Shown: positions 1 to 5,925 of the stretch, in pieces
How the letters are laid out: each line of letters opens with the position of its first letter
How positions within the stretch are numbered: position 1 is the first letter of the stretch
Assembly (NCBI GenBank): GCA_003170935.1
Contig: PMYA01000112.1
Location: forward strand, 1 to 8,882
DNA length: 8,882 nt
Source: Methanobacteriota archaeon
Lineage (GTDB): Archaea > Halobacteriota > Bog-38 > Methanoflorentales > Methanoflorentaceae
Direction of reading: 5' to 3'
The notes under the pieces: generated by a model
What the model was told of the DNA's origin: nothing
Database searches by the model: none
What the model saw: the letters and a program-made list of their open reading frames with translations, nothing else
Made by a program: the position numbers and the translations under genes

Positions 1-2
1 TA

Positions 3-869
3 CGTCCATATCAAGAGAGCTTTAACATCGTTAACTCTCTTATCGCGCTAGGTTGTGAGATAGTGTACGTCGTAGGTAACCACGACGACATCGTGCGCCG
101 CTTTTACGTGGGTCAACATATACTCCCTAACTGGGCGCAAGTATATGGTGACCGATATCCTGATGCGAAGATTGATGGAAAATGGCAAGGGCGAATAGGA
201 AATAAGACATACTTGTTCCTCCACGGTCACCAGTTCAGCTTTTTTAGAAATCAAAGCGTGCTTCGACTCGGCGACTTCGTGGGTTCTGCTGCTGCTGCTT
301 CTTTAGGGTTCTGGAAGTTCAAGTGGCTTGGCGCATTAGTCTTTCTGCTTACCCTCGCTATCGTCGCCTCTGCGTTCTTTCCCAACTCGCTTTTCACGGT
401 GCTCTCTGATTTGACCGCGTCGCTGAGCACTCAGTTGGGGGTGGGGTGGACGCTCATTGGCGGGCTGATCTTGGGATTTTTAGCGTCTCTAGGCGTTCTG
501 TGGCTCTTCGGCAGTTTAATGATAGTGTATTCTGACCTGTACCGTCATCCGGGACACACCCTAAACAGATACCTTAAGCTTCGAATACCGTGGCAGACCA
601 TATATAAAGTCATTAGATCCCGTGGCTTCAAACGGGAGGAACTTACCATTGATGCTGACGTTGTCGTTTTTGGCCATACGCATTATCCAGAGATGTATAC
701 CCCTAAAAACCGGCGAATAGAACGGCTTATCAACACTGGTTCATGGATTGAACAAATCGCCCCCAACGACAATTATGACACCTTTGTTTATATTGATGAG
801 AATAGGGGGCGTCTTTACAAATGGTGTGGTGGTGATGTGCAGGAATTACAACGCTGGAGCAACCGTTAA
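3..869 (+). CDS. Membrane-inserted calcineurin-like metallophosphoesterase, 5' end cut by window
   Basis: The reading frame is open from base 3, so the N-terminus, which should carry the DxH and GDxxD metal ligands, lies outside the window; the GTG at 63 is internal, just before the GNHD motif. Visible family motifs in order are GNHDD, then LHGHQF, then VFGHTHYPEM near the C-terminus followed by INTGSW, the usual order of a two-metal phosphoesterase. Between LHGH and GHTH lies an insert with two strongly hydrophobic segments, one after FKW (about 330-390) and one after GVGW (about 445-530), so the catalytic domain should be membrane-tethered with both halves on the cytoplasmic side. The family hydrolyses phosphomonoesters or phosphodiesters; UDP-diacylglucosamine pyrophosphatase-like enzymes share the layout, but the substrate cannot be read from sequence. 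The stop is TAA, with no downstream gene in the same operon. Confidence 0.93.
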   Translation, partial: RPYQESFNIVNSLIALGCEIVYVVGNHDDIVRRFYVGQHILPNWAQVYGDRYPDAKIDGKWQGRIGNKTYLFLHGHQFSFFRNQSVLRLGDFVGSAAAASLGFWKFKWLGALVFLLTLAIVASAFFPNSLFTVLSDLTASLSTQLGVGWTLIGGLILGFLASLGVLWLFGSLMIVYSDLYRHPGHTLNRYLKLRIPWQTIYKVIRSRGFKREELTIDADVVVFGHTHYPEMYTPKNRRIERLINTGSWIEQIAPNDNYDTFVYIDENRGRLYKWCGGDVQELQRWSNR

Positions 870-882
870 CTACCCTCTTCCT

Positions 883-1126
883 TCAGTGTAAAGCCACGCT
901 CCCCCAGCACTTCACATAGATATCATTCACGTGCTCAGGCAACGGATGTTTGTAGTGTTTCAAATCAATACCCTAACACCATGAGTCATTATATAGGCTC
1001 GATTTGACTGATCCCAAAGCAATATATCGCCCTGCTGCTCACAGAATTTTCGCAGATCTCCGTTGAGATACGAGCATTGCTGTGCAATAAGCGAACTTCG
1101 TTGCGCTTAAGCCACTCCTGAAAGGA
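883..1126 (-). pseudogene. Decayed copy 1 of a repeated unrecognised protein C-terminus
   Basis: Read on the minus strand, this stretch gives pieces of one protein in shifting frames: WLKRNEVRLLHSNA, then GDLRKFCEQQGDILLWDQSN and YIMTHGV, then GIDLKHYKHPLPEHVNDIY followed by a TGA stop at 883-885. Compared with copy 2 (1668-1937), one base appears lost between THGV and GID, and a second frameshift lies just before GDLRK. DNA identity with copy 2 is high: 31 of 32 bases match between 1031-1062 and 1820-1851. The protein family is not recognised. The copy keeps its stop codon, so it represents a gene 3' end; no start is visible upstream. It lies directly after the phosphoesterase gene, convergent with it. 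Confidence 0.62.
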
Positions 1127-1250
1127 AAGTTGCTAAAAACATACTCATCATCTTTTCGGTCATTTATTTTCTTTCGATTTCCTTTGATTCACGCACCCCA
1201 TTCAGAGCTCAACCGCTGCGCCTCATGCACGCTCGCGAGGAAAGGGGCGA

Positions 1251-1538
1251 TTACTCCGGCGTTACCTCTGCCGCCAACACGCGCAACCGCTCAGCGACGA
1301 AATCGAAGACGCGTTTTCTCTCCTCGAAAGACACCTTCCATTTAATAAGGATGCTCATGAGTTCGGTCGTACTCCTCACCGACCACGTGTCCTTTTCCCC
1401 ACCCATAAAGATGATGTCCGCTTTGCGTTGCCGTATATCTTTATTCAGTGCCACGCAAACCGCGCCAGTTAGGGGTTTGTTGTCGCGCACGTAGTGCACG
1501 TCAGTGCAACTGTGCTGCTCAGTTTGTTGATTATTCAT
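1251..1538 (-). CDS. Possible small hypothetical protein, 95 residues
   Basis: An ATG-initiated minus-strand frame of 95 codons ends in TAA. The protein is soluble and charged, with no signal peptide or membrane segment. It reads as a short N-terminal tail (NNQQTEQHS), a central part containing VRDNKPLTGAVCVALNK and KADIIFMGG, and a helical C-terminus (EERKRVFDFVAERLRVLAAE). Third codon positions lean to G/C, as in the convincing genes here, and the composition looks more natural than the two overlapping plus-strand frames at 1130-1345 and 1225-1494. A weak GGTG lies a few bases before the ATG. The A/T-rich stretch 1550-1610 could hold its promoter. It sits between decayed copies 1 and 2 in the same orientation, so it may be part of the mobile or duplicated unit. 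I do not recognise the family. Confidence 0.45.
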   Translation of the reverse strand: MNNQQTEQHSCTDVHYVRDNKPLTGAVCVALNKDIRQRKADIIFMGGEKDTWSVRSTTELMSILIKWKVSFEERKRVFDFVAERLRVLAAEVTPE

Positions 1539-1667
1539 TGCAATACACCATTTTACATCTTATTACAGCTTAATACATCATAACTAATTATCCATAAATG
1601 TTACGGTAAAAATCTTGCAGCAACGATGAGCGCACCCCGTATTGTGAGGAGTCCCAGCGCGCCTAGC
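1539..1667. other. A/T-rich spacer, possible promoter for the 95-residue frame
   Basis: This short gap separates the 95-residue minus-strand frame from decayed copy 2. On the minus strand it is A/T-rich (runs such as CATTTATGGATAATTAG) roughly 40-80 bases before the ATG at 1538, which could hold a TATA-type promoter. The GCGCCTAGCTCAG string near 1660 resembles a tRNA D-arm, but no acceptor stem or T-arm accompanies it. Confidence 0.25.
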
Positions 1668-1937
1668 TCAGATTTGTAAGCTCACGCTTCCCCAGTATTT
1701 CATGTAGATGTCATAAACCGAATCAGGAAGCGGGTGCTTGTAGAAACGCCAGTCTACTCCTGAAACGCCGTGTGTCATTATGTAATTCTTGTTTGACTGC
1801 TCTCAGAGCAATACGTCGTCCTGCTGCTCACAGGATTTTCGCAGATCTCCGGGCACGAAATGAGCATCACAATGTAAAAGTTGGATTTTCTGTTGTTTCA
1901 GCCATCGTGGAAATAACAGTCGCCGAACATCGGTTAG
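1668..1937 (-). pseudogene. Decayed copy 2, nearly intact apart from one in-frame TGA
   Basis: This is the best preserved copy of the repeated family. On the minus strand a single frame of 79 codons, from the Trp codon at 1904-1902 to the TGA stop at 1670-1668, reads WLKQQKIQLLHCDAHF, VPGDLRKSCEQQDDVLL, a TGA at 1805-1803, EQSNKNYIMTHGVSGVDW, RFYKHPLPDSVYDIYMKYWG and SVSLQI. The internal TGA sits exactly where copy 1 has TGG (Trp). The frame extends upstream to about 1937 (LTDVRRLLFPR) before another TGA. Cys, His and Trp residues are frequent, but no established metal-site spacing is evident. The family is unrecognised. A 68-residue plus-strand frame at 1772-1978 is a shadow of this remnant. 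Confidence 0.66.
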
Positions 1938-1983
1938 TCATTTCGCCAGCCGTTGAGCAGCGATATGACGGCGTCTAGCACTA

Positions 1984-2226
1984 CTAAGCAAAGATCTTCC
2001 ACAGGCTTAGGTTATGGTCGCGTTTGTTCTTGTAGATGTTAGCCATTTCAAGCAGTTGTTCTTAGCTGATCAAAGTTATTAGAAGAAAGCAGGGCTTATC
2101 TCTTAGACCAGACTCTTTGAAGTAAATAGCGTAATATCCCCCTAATAGCATATAGACGTCGTACACATGCTCAGGCAGCAGATGTTTGTAGTGCTTCCAA
2201 TCGATTCCCAAAATCGGCAGTATCGT
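1984..2226 (-). pseudogene. Decayed copy 3, with a divergent tail
   Basis: The minus-strand block at 2149-2208 reads GIDWKHYKHLLPEHVYDVYM, matching copies 1, 2 and 4. After it the sequence departs from the other copies (LLGGYYAIYFKESGLRDKPC), reaches TAA at 2064-2062, and continues in the same frame as EQLLEMANIYKNKRDHNLS then LWKIFA and a TAG at 1986-1984. Both pieces look protein-like, which suggests a gene broken by one nonsense change or a fusion of two remnants. The upstream YIMTHGV part is absent; that position carries low-complexity Thr/Ile codons (TTTSTITILP). The remnant ends just before the flavodoxin start, which it faces divergently. The family is unrecognised. Confidence 0.52.
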
Positions 2227-2250
2227 GATCGTAGACGTGGTCGTAGGGAC

Positions 2251-2280
2251 AGAAAATATTAAAATAAGCCCCATCAAGGA
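2251..2280 (+). promoter_or_regulatory. Possible promoter and ribosome binding site of the flavodoxin gene
   Basis: An A/T-rich box, AAAATATTAAAATAAG, lies about 25-35 bases before the ATG at 2289, and an AAGGA follows at 2276-2280. The box position would give a very short leader, which competes with the AAGGA acting as a binding site. Only one of the two may matter. Confidence 0.33.
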
Positions 2281-2288
2281 CAACCACC

Positions 2289-2744
2289 ATGAAAACATTG
2301 ATTGTCTATGCTTCAGTTCACCACCAGAACACGGAAAAAGTTGCTAAGGCGATGGCAGAAGAATTGGGGGCAGACCTTGTCTCTATCGGTCAGGCACAAC
2401 CCGAAACCCTCACGGCGTATGACCTGATCGGATTCGGATCAGGGATCTATGGCGGGAAGATCCATAAGACCCTCCGCCAGTTTGTAGAGGGGCTCACGAC
2501 CGTCACAGAGAAACAAGCTTTTATCTTTTCTACCAGGGGCGGAAAAAAAGTGCAGGGACATGCTGCTCTTAAAGAGGTGCTGGTGAATCGAGGTTTCTCT
2601 ATCACTGATGAGTTCTCCTGCAAGGGATGGGACACCGTTGGGCCCTTCAAACTTTTCGGGGGGATAAATAAGGGAAGGCCAAATGAGGACGATCTGGAGG
2701 GCGCACGGGCATTTGCACGAGGACTGAAGGAAAAATATACATGA
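2289..2744 (+). CDS. Flavodoxin family protein
   Basis: A 151-residue protein, the normal length for a short-chain flavodoxin domain. It opens with the first beta strand TLIVYAS and the phosphate-binding loop SVHHQNTEKVAKAMAEEL, a variant loop often seen in flavodoxins of anaerobes in place of T/SxTGxT. The second FMN-contact loop is FGSGIYGGKIHKTLRQF, and the third is FSTRGG, where an aromatic-flanked flavin loop is expected. A C-terminal helix (DDLEGARAFARGLKEKY) completes the fold. No transmembrane segment or fused domain is present. It should be a cytosolic FMN electron carrier, or the redox module of a reductase whose partner is not in the window. It stands alone between remnants of the repeated family, so no dedicated partner is suggested by context. 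The ATG is supported by AAGGA at 2276-2280. Confidence 0.93.
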   Translation: MKTLIVYASVHHQNTEKVAKAMAEELGADLVSIGQAQPETLTAYDLIGFGSGIYGGKIHKTLRQFVEGLTTVTEKQAFIFSTRGGKKVQGHAALKEVLVNRGFSITDEFSCKGWDTVGPFKLFGGINKGRPNEDDLEGARAFARGLKEKYT

Positions 2745-2773
2745 TCGCTTCGTCGTTACCTGTTCTCTTACTT

Positions 2774-2905
2774 TCATACAAATCGTTGCTCGGTGCGGGC
2801 ATCTTCACACGCTAACCGCACATCCGCCCAATAATGCATATACACGTCATATACATGCTCAGGCAGCGGATGATGACAAGGTGTCCAGGAAATTTCTATT
2901 CGTGA
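2774..2905 (-). pseudogene. Decayed copy 4, short fragment of the repeated family
   Basis: On the minus strand the 60-70 bp core reads HHPLPEHVYDVYMHYW, the same motif as copies 1-3, followed by ADVRLACEDARTEQRFV and a TGA at 2776-2774. The part upstream of the core (ISWTPC) keeps little of the GIDWKHYK segment, and nothing of the DILLWDQSN block is recognisable. The fragment lies between the flavodoxin and recombinase genes in the same orientation as the other three copies. Function is unknown. Confidence 0.5.
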
Positions 2906-2913
2906 AGGAGTTT

Positions 2914-2944
2914 GCCGGCTTTTTCTTTTTTTAATAGGGCCGGC
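2914..2944 (+). terminator. Possible T-rich terminator after the flavodoxin gene
   Basis: GCCGGC is followed at once by a 13-base pyrimidine tract (TTTTTCTTTTTTT, 2920-2932) and then a second GCCGGC, so a stem enclosing the tract, or simple T-tract termination as in archaea, is possible. It is about 170 bases past the flavodoxin stop, so the assignment is weak. Confidence 0.25.
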
Positions 2945-2957
2945 TTTCCAGAGTGTA

Positions 2958-3485
2958 TTAAAACAGCGCCCTGTCATTGAGTTCATTGGCGCCCCAATCC
3001 ACAAACTGCAAGTACGGTGTAATCGTGTTTAGCGAAGTATGCCCTAGCATGAGCTGTAATCGCCTTAAATCTGTCCCGCTATGAACCATATTAATAGCAA
3101 AACTATGTCGCAGGGTGTGCGGATGTATGTTAACTCTTGTCATATTCCCATATTTTTTGACGATGCTAAATACTCGATTTCTTTGAATAGGAAAAACGGG
3201 CTGATCCTCTGGGATATTTAGTGCTAAAACATAGTCGAAGAGCATTTGAAGGGTATCTGGGTCAAGAGGCACTCTCCGCTGTCGCCCTCCCTTAGCCTTT
3301 CGGATGTTAACGACACCGTTCTTATATTCGATATCCTTCGGAGTAACGTTTATAACCTCACTGACGCGTACGCCGGTTCGCCACATAAACCGGAGCAGTA
3401 AGTAATCCCGATGATTACAAGTTTTAGCAGCGTTGAGTATCTCATCGACCTGTTCTTTCTCAAGATAATCGGGTATTTTAGTCAC
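2958..3485 (-). CDS. Short tyrosine recombinase (XerA/XerD-like), catalytic domain only
   Basis: The protein matches the tyrosine recombinase catalytic domain, which cuts and rejoins DNA through a 3'-phosphotyrosine. Counting from an alternative TTG at 3494 (178 residues), the active-site set is complete: Arg43 in TGVRVSEV, Lys68 in the KAKGGRQRRVPL hairpin, His126 and Arg129 in HPHTLRHSFA, His152 in LGHTSLNT, and Tyr161 in TPYLQF. I prefer the GTG at 3485-3483, giving 175 residues starting TKIPDYLEKEQ. The N-terminal SAM-like arm domain of Xer proteins is missing; the frame meets a TGA at 3524-3522 upstream, so the protein is a minimal form or a 5'-shortened gene. It may resolve dimers or serve a mobile element, though no attachment site pair is seen. 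No Shine-Dalgarno sequence precedes the start. Confidence 0.9.
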   Translation of the reverse strand: MTKIPDYLEKEQVDEILNAAKTCNHRDYLLLRFMWRTGVRVSEVINVTPKDIEYKNGVVNIRKAKGGRQRRVPLDPDTLQMLFDYVLALNIPEDQPVFPIQRNRVFSIVKKYGNMTRVNIHPHTLRHSFAINMVHSGTDLRRLQLMLGHTSLNTITPYLQFVDWGANELNDRALF

Positions 3486-3487
3486 AT

Positions 3488-3513
3488 GATACAAAAGATA
3501 CGTTTTGTATCTT
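3488..3513. promoter_or_regulatory. Overlapping inverted repeats at the recombinase start
   Basis: A 9-bp perfect inverted repeat, GATACAAAA (3488-3496) with TTTTGTATC (3503-3511), shares bases with a 7-bp pair, AAGATAC (3495-3501) with GTATCTT (3507-3513). The two hairpins exclude each other. The element touches the recombinase start, so it could be an operator, an RNA switch in the leader, or a recombinase binding site. The role is inferred from position only. Confidence 0.45.
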
Positions 3514-3594
3514 AAAGATTGTCATTTTGCGCTTCTTTTGGGGGCGAAACTATGAGTTTATACAAAAAGGCAAATTCCCGGCTACCGACTTGCT

Positions 3595-3610
3595 AGATAT
3601 ATTTTTATCT
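3595..3610 (+). promoter_or_regulatory. TATA-type box upstream of the 95-residue plus-strand ORF
   Basis: AGATATATTTTTATCT is a strong archaeal-style A/T box about 80 bases before the ATG at 3684, with a second candidate (ACTTAAATAAAT, about 3615-3627) nearer. The box is also a short inverted repeat (AGATA/TATCT). Either could serve the downstream ORF. Confidence 0.35.
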
Positions 3611-3640
3611 CGTTACTTAAATAAATCTCGCCAGATAAAT

Positions 3641-3675
3641 TCTCACTAACTGATGAAGTCTAACAAAAAGTGAGA
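3641..3675 (+). repeat. Inverted repeat in the leader of the ORF at 3684
   Basis: TCTCACT (3641-3647) pairs with AGTGAGA (3669-3675) across a 21-base spacer, ending 8 bases before the ATG. It could form a leader hairpin that covers the ribosome-binding region, or be an operator. Chance is not excluded for a 7-bp stem. Confidence 0.25.
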
Positions 3676-3683
3676 GTTGTAAA

Positions 3684-3971
3684 ATGCCTCTAACGCTGCC
3701 AATATGTTTAAACCGAGCTGAACGTGTCATACATAGTTCTGAGACGTGGCCCATAATGAAGCCAGCTTGGACTTATTTGTATTACGTCGAAGTACAGAAG
3801 AGCTTAATATTCCGCCCTGGTGAAACACACGAGCCATATCCAGAGATTGAGGTATCGTATAGCCGCATTAAAGCCTCTAAGCAAAATAAGCCTTTTTTCT
3901 TCTTTGACGGTCGGGTTGCTCGAGCGGTGCCTGAATATATCAACATTCATGTCTCAGATAAACAGACTTAG
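3684..3971 (+). CDS. Hypothetical protein, 95 residues
   Basis: An ATG frame of 95 codons ending in TAG. No signal peptide, membrane segment or known motif is evident. The second half reads as plausible protein: YPEIEVSYSRIKASKQNK, then PFFFFDGRVARAVPEYINI. The first half (LPICLNRAERVIHSSETW) is less convincing, so the true start may be later or the 5' part may be decayed. TATA-type boxes lie upstream and only a weak GAGAG precedes the ATG. An overlapping plus-strand frame at 3820-4002 is less likely. The ORF lies between the recombinase, transcribed away from it, and the lipoprotein gene. I do not recognise the family. Confidence 0.38.
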   Translation: MPLTLPICLNRAERVIHSSETWPIMKPAWTYLYYVEVQKSLIFRPGETHEPYPEIEVSYSRIKASKQNKPFFFFDGRVARAVPEYINIHVSDKQT

Positions 3972-4125
3972 ATGCTTAACAAGTCGATGTAGTGCTAATT
4001 GACTAATTCCGTTTGAGCGCTAGCACATAACTTCGTGAGTTACGACATGCAAGCTCGATTGCAGGATATAAGAGAACCCACGCAGTGAGCTTATTGCAGA
4101 CGCGACTAAACAAAAAAGGAGAGCG

Positions 4126-4132
4126 TATAAAG
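4126..4132 (+). promoter_or_regulatory. TATA box of the lipoprotein gene
   Basis: TATAAAG, preceded by the purine-rich AAAAAAGGAGAGCG as a possible BRE, lies about 75 bases before the ATG at 4206. A second A/T box (GGATATAAGAGA) occurs near 4067-4079. A start about 25 bases downstream of the first would leave a leader of about 50 bases containing GGAGGGGGG (4187-4195). Confidence 0.42.
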
Positions 4133-4205
4133 AAAAGCTTCCTTTTTGAGCAGTATAGCCCAAACTCAAGCGGTATCACCCAAACTGGAGGGGGGTATTT
4201 CAAAT

Positions 4206-4970
4206 ATGAGAGTGAAGTATATCAAGCGGATGCAAAAAAAAGTGCTGTGCACCTTGCTAATTATTGTCCTATTCGCGAGTGTTACGGCCGGATGTGCCAA
4301 CACATCATCATATCCAAATTACCCGACCGCCCCTCAGAGTTCGCCCGTGACGCACGACGCGGTGCTCGAAAAATTCGTTGCCGCTGACTATAACGATACC
4401 GCGCGAAACATCACCATCAACAAGTGGGGGGTCACGTGGAACAACAGCACCGCCCTCATCGTTCACGCCGAGGGTGGCCTGAAGGGTGCAAACAACACGG
4501 TGTCCATCAATAAGACCGCGATGCGTCTGCCCTCTATTAACGCGTCAACCGCGTTTTTCAACGCTTACAATCTCACCGGCTATTCTCAAGTTCAGATCGC
4601 AAATGTGAATGCTACTATCTACCAGCAAGCAACAGGGCATAACGCAACGGTCATTAGAATGTACGAGAATACCTCACAAAGCCCTTCCAGCTTGATCGTC
4701 TCTCGGGTGACGCAGTTAGACGACATTGTTGTGATAAGCTCCACAACGACCACCCCCGCGCCAACACCGACTCCAACGCCAACACCGTCGCCGACACCGA
4801 CGCCAATACCGACGCCAACACCGACTCCAACGGCAACTCCCACGCCCATACCACCGACGCCTACACCGACACCCGCGCCCATACCACCGACGCCCACACC
4901 GACGCCCACACCGACGCCGGAACCCACGCTGGAACCCACACCGACACCCACACCGACACCCACACCTTAG
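4206..4970 (+). CDS. Secreted lipoprotein with sequon-rich domain and C-terminal Pro-Thr stalk
   Basis: A 254-residue protein. The ATG at 4206 is chosen over an in-frame TTG at 4146 because GGAGGGGGG precedes it and a signal peptide follows directly: basic start ([11 protein letters not shown]), hydrophobic core [13 protein letters not shown] and lipobox TAGC with the acceptor Cys at about residue 30. Residues 45-183 form a globular domain starting [16 protein letters not shown] and ending near LDDIVVIS. It carries about ten Asn-X-Ser/Thr sequons (NDT, NIT, NST, NNT, NKT, NAS, NLT, two NAT, NTS), fitting an N-glycosylated exported protein. Similar domains are known to me from methanogen surface proteins; the function is unknown. 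Residues 184-254 are a Pro-Thr stalk. Anchoring by lipid at the N-terminus with the stalk at the free end is unusual, since archaeal stalks usually precede a C-terminal membrane anchor; none is present here. A truncation by decay of the 3' end is possible. Confidence 0.88.
   Translation: MRVKYIKRMQKKVLCTLLIIVLFASVTAGCANTSSYPNYPTAPQSSPVTHDAVLEKFVAADYNDTARNITINKWGVTWNNSTALIVHAEGGLKGANNTVSINKTAMRLPSINASTAFFNAYNLTGYSQVQIANVNATIYQQATGHNATVIRMYENTSQSPSSLIVSRVTQLDDIVVISSTTTTPAPTPTPTPTPSPTPTPIPTPTPTPTATPTPIPPTPTPTPAPIPPTPTPTPTPTPEPTLEPTPTPTPTPTP
4755..4967 (+). repeat. Pro-Thr codon repeat (stalk), with a 33-bp internal duplication
   Basis: About 71 codons are almost all Pro (CCG/CCC/CCA/CCT) alternating with Thr (ACA/ACG/ACT), with rare Ala, Ser, Ile, Glu and Leu, so the DNA is a degenerate 6-bp repeat. 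Within it, 4845-4877 and 4878-4910 are adjacent 33-bp copies encoding [11 protein letters not shown] and [11 protein letters not shown]. Such tracts change length by slippage. The opposite-strand Val-Gly and Trp-Val frames are shadows. Confidence 0.9.
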
Positions 4971-5202
4971 CTACCAGCAGAGTAAGGATAGCGTAACGTC
5001 CTTCACGCTCGCGATTGAAGGCCTCGTAAAATTTGAACGCTGTTCTGACCTGTTGCATTGTCGGCAGATAGTGATTGAATCTGTTTGAATACACGTTAAG
5101 AAGCCCTGATGCTTTTTTCTCGCAGATGACTCCCTTCACAAAAAGATCGTCATTACGTTGCTGCGAGAATCACGATGAATACGCACAGCTTATCGGGGGA
5201 TA
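4971..5202 (-). pseudogene. Decayed minus-strand protein remnant, family unknown
   Basis: On the minus strand the frame reads SQQRNDDLFVKGVICEKKA, then SGLLNVYSNRFNHYLP, then TMQQVRTAFKFYEAFNR and [15 protein letters not shown]. It looks like real protein (balanced, with aromatic and charged residues), but there is a TGA at 5172-5170 and another at 5205-5203, with PPISCAYSS between. At its 3' end the frame runs into the complement of the Pro-Thr tract, where it becomes a meaningless Val-Trp repeat, so the true end is lost. Helical, basic segments of this kind occur near transposase C-termini, but I cannot assign a family. The 73-residue plus-strand frame at 5075-5296 overlaps it and is less convincing. 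Confidence 0.37.
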
Positions 5203-5356
5203 TCACGAGCGACACAACGTCTGTCTTAGATCAGAAGCCGGTTTTTCGAATTCTGCGCATACCAAATTTTGCAGGCCAAATCAGTATTTAGAATAGAAAT
5301 TGTACGTTTAGGATTGTGCATTTAAGGCATGCTTTTCTCTTCCCTTCTTTTCTTGA

Positions 5357-5849
5357 CCTAAACGTTACCAGGCGCCGCAGGCTAACCTTAGTGATGGGCA
5401 AGCACAGGCATCATTCACCTTTACAAAACCAGGACAATATGTAGTCAGTGCGACTGCAAATGACCGCGCAAACGGGACGGTTGTGCAGATCGCACCAAGC
5501 GTAGGGCAAACTCAGGGAGCGGGGGGACAAACGGAAGCTCAAACGAGTCGTCCTCTGATTGACTATTGGCTCCTGCTCTTGCTGCCATCGTTTTTATCGT
5601 CATTGTCATCATTGCGCTGTTGGTGATGCATCACCGTTACTCCTGAGGCTGCAGAGCTTCAAAAAGAAGTCGAAACGTTAAGATCACGGCTTAAAACTCT
5701 GGAAGAGAGCTTGTCTTTCCGACTTAAAAAACGATTTAATGGGCGACATAGTAAATTTACAGAAACAACTGGACCTTACGCTTGCTTTCCGTCAAGGTTT
5801 GAATTCGTGCCAAGCTGTTTGTAGGATCGGAAAAAGAATAAGAATATAA
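5357..5849 (+). pseudogene. Frameshifted, 5'-truncated remnant of a membrane-anchored coiled-coil surface protein
   Basis: Three plus-strand frames join into a sensible protein. Frame one (5357 to about 5568) encodes a beta-rich extracellular piece with NLSDGQAQASFTFTKPGQY and VVSATANDRANGTVVQ, typical of Ig/PKD-like domains, then a Gly/Gln/Thr linker ending IDYW. A lost G near 5568 shifts to a frame encoding the membrane segment ALAAIVFIVIVIIALLVM and HHRY, ending TGA at 5644-5646. A further shift gives the coiled coil EAAELQKEVETLRSRLKTLEE, and another near 5717 gives SDLKNDLMGDIVNLQKQLD to the TAA at 5847-5849. So three frameshifts are needed, and no start or signal peptide remains upstream (a TGA lies at 5354). 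The original was probably anchored by a C-terminal helix with a cytoplasmic coiled coil. Confidence 0.6.
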
Positions 5850-5925
5850 GTGCTTTATTGAGTTTGCTAACTGATCGTGTGTAAGTCGTATCACGCCGCC
5901 TTTGATGGCCGGTACGGGGGAAAGG

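Noticed and set aside
1130..1494. Two plus-strand frames, 1130-1345 and 1225-1494
   Set aside because: They overlap the better 95-residue minus-strand frame, have biased composition and no ribosome binding site.
1660..1690. tRNA-like D-arm string GCGCCTAGCTCAG
   Set aside because: No matching acceptor stem, anticodon arm or T-arm follows within the expected distance, and it overlaps the end of decayed copy 2.
883..1805. TGA or TAG stops in the copies read as Trp or pyrrolysine recoding
   Set aside because: The TGA replaces a Trp codon by one base change and the TAG is outside the restored frame, while other copies carry frameshifts too, so simple decay explains them.
4003..4203. 66-residue minus-strand frame upstream of the lipoprotein gene
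   Set aside because: It overlaps the lipoprotein promoter region and has no start signal or recognisable domain.
4619..4963. Val-Gly-rich minus-strand frame of 114 residues
   Set aside because: It is the complement of the Pro-Thr repeat and has no independent protein character.
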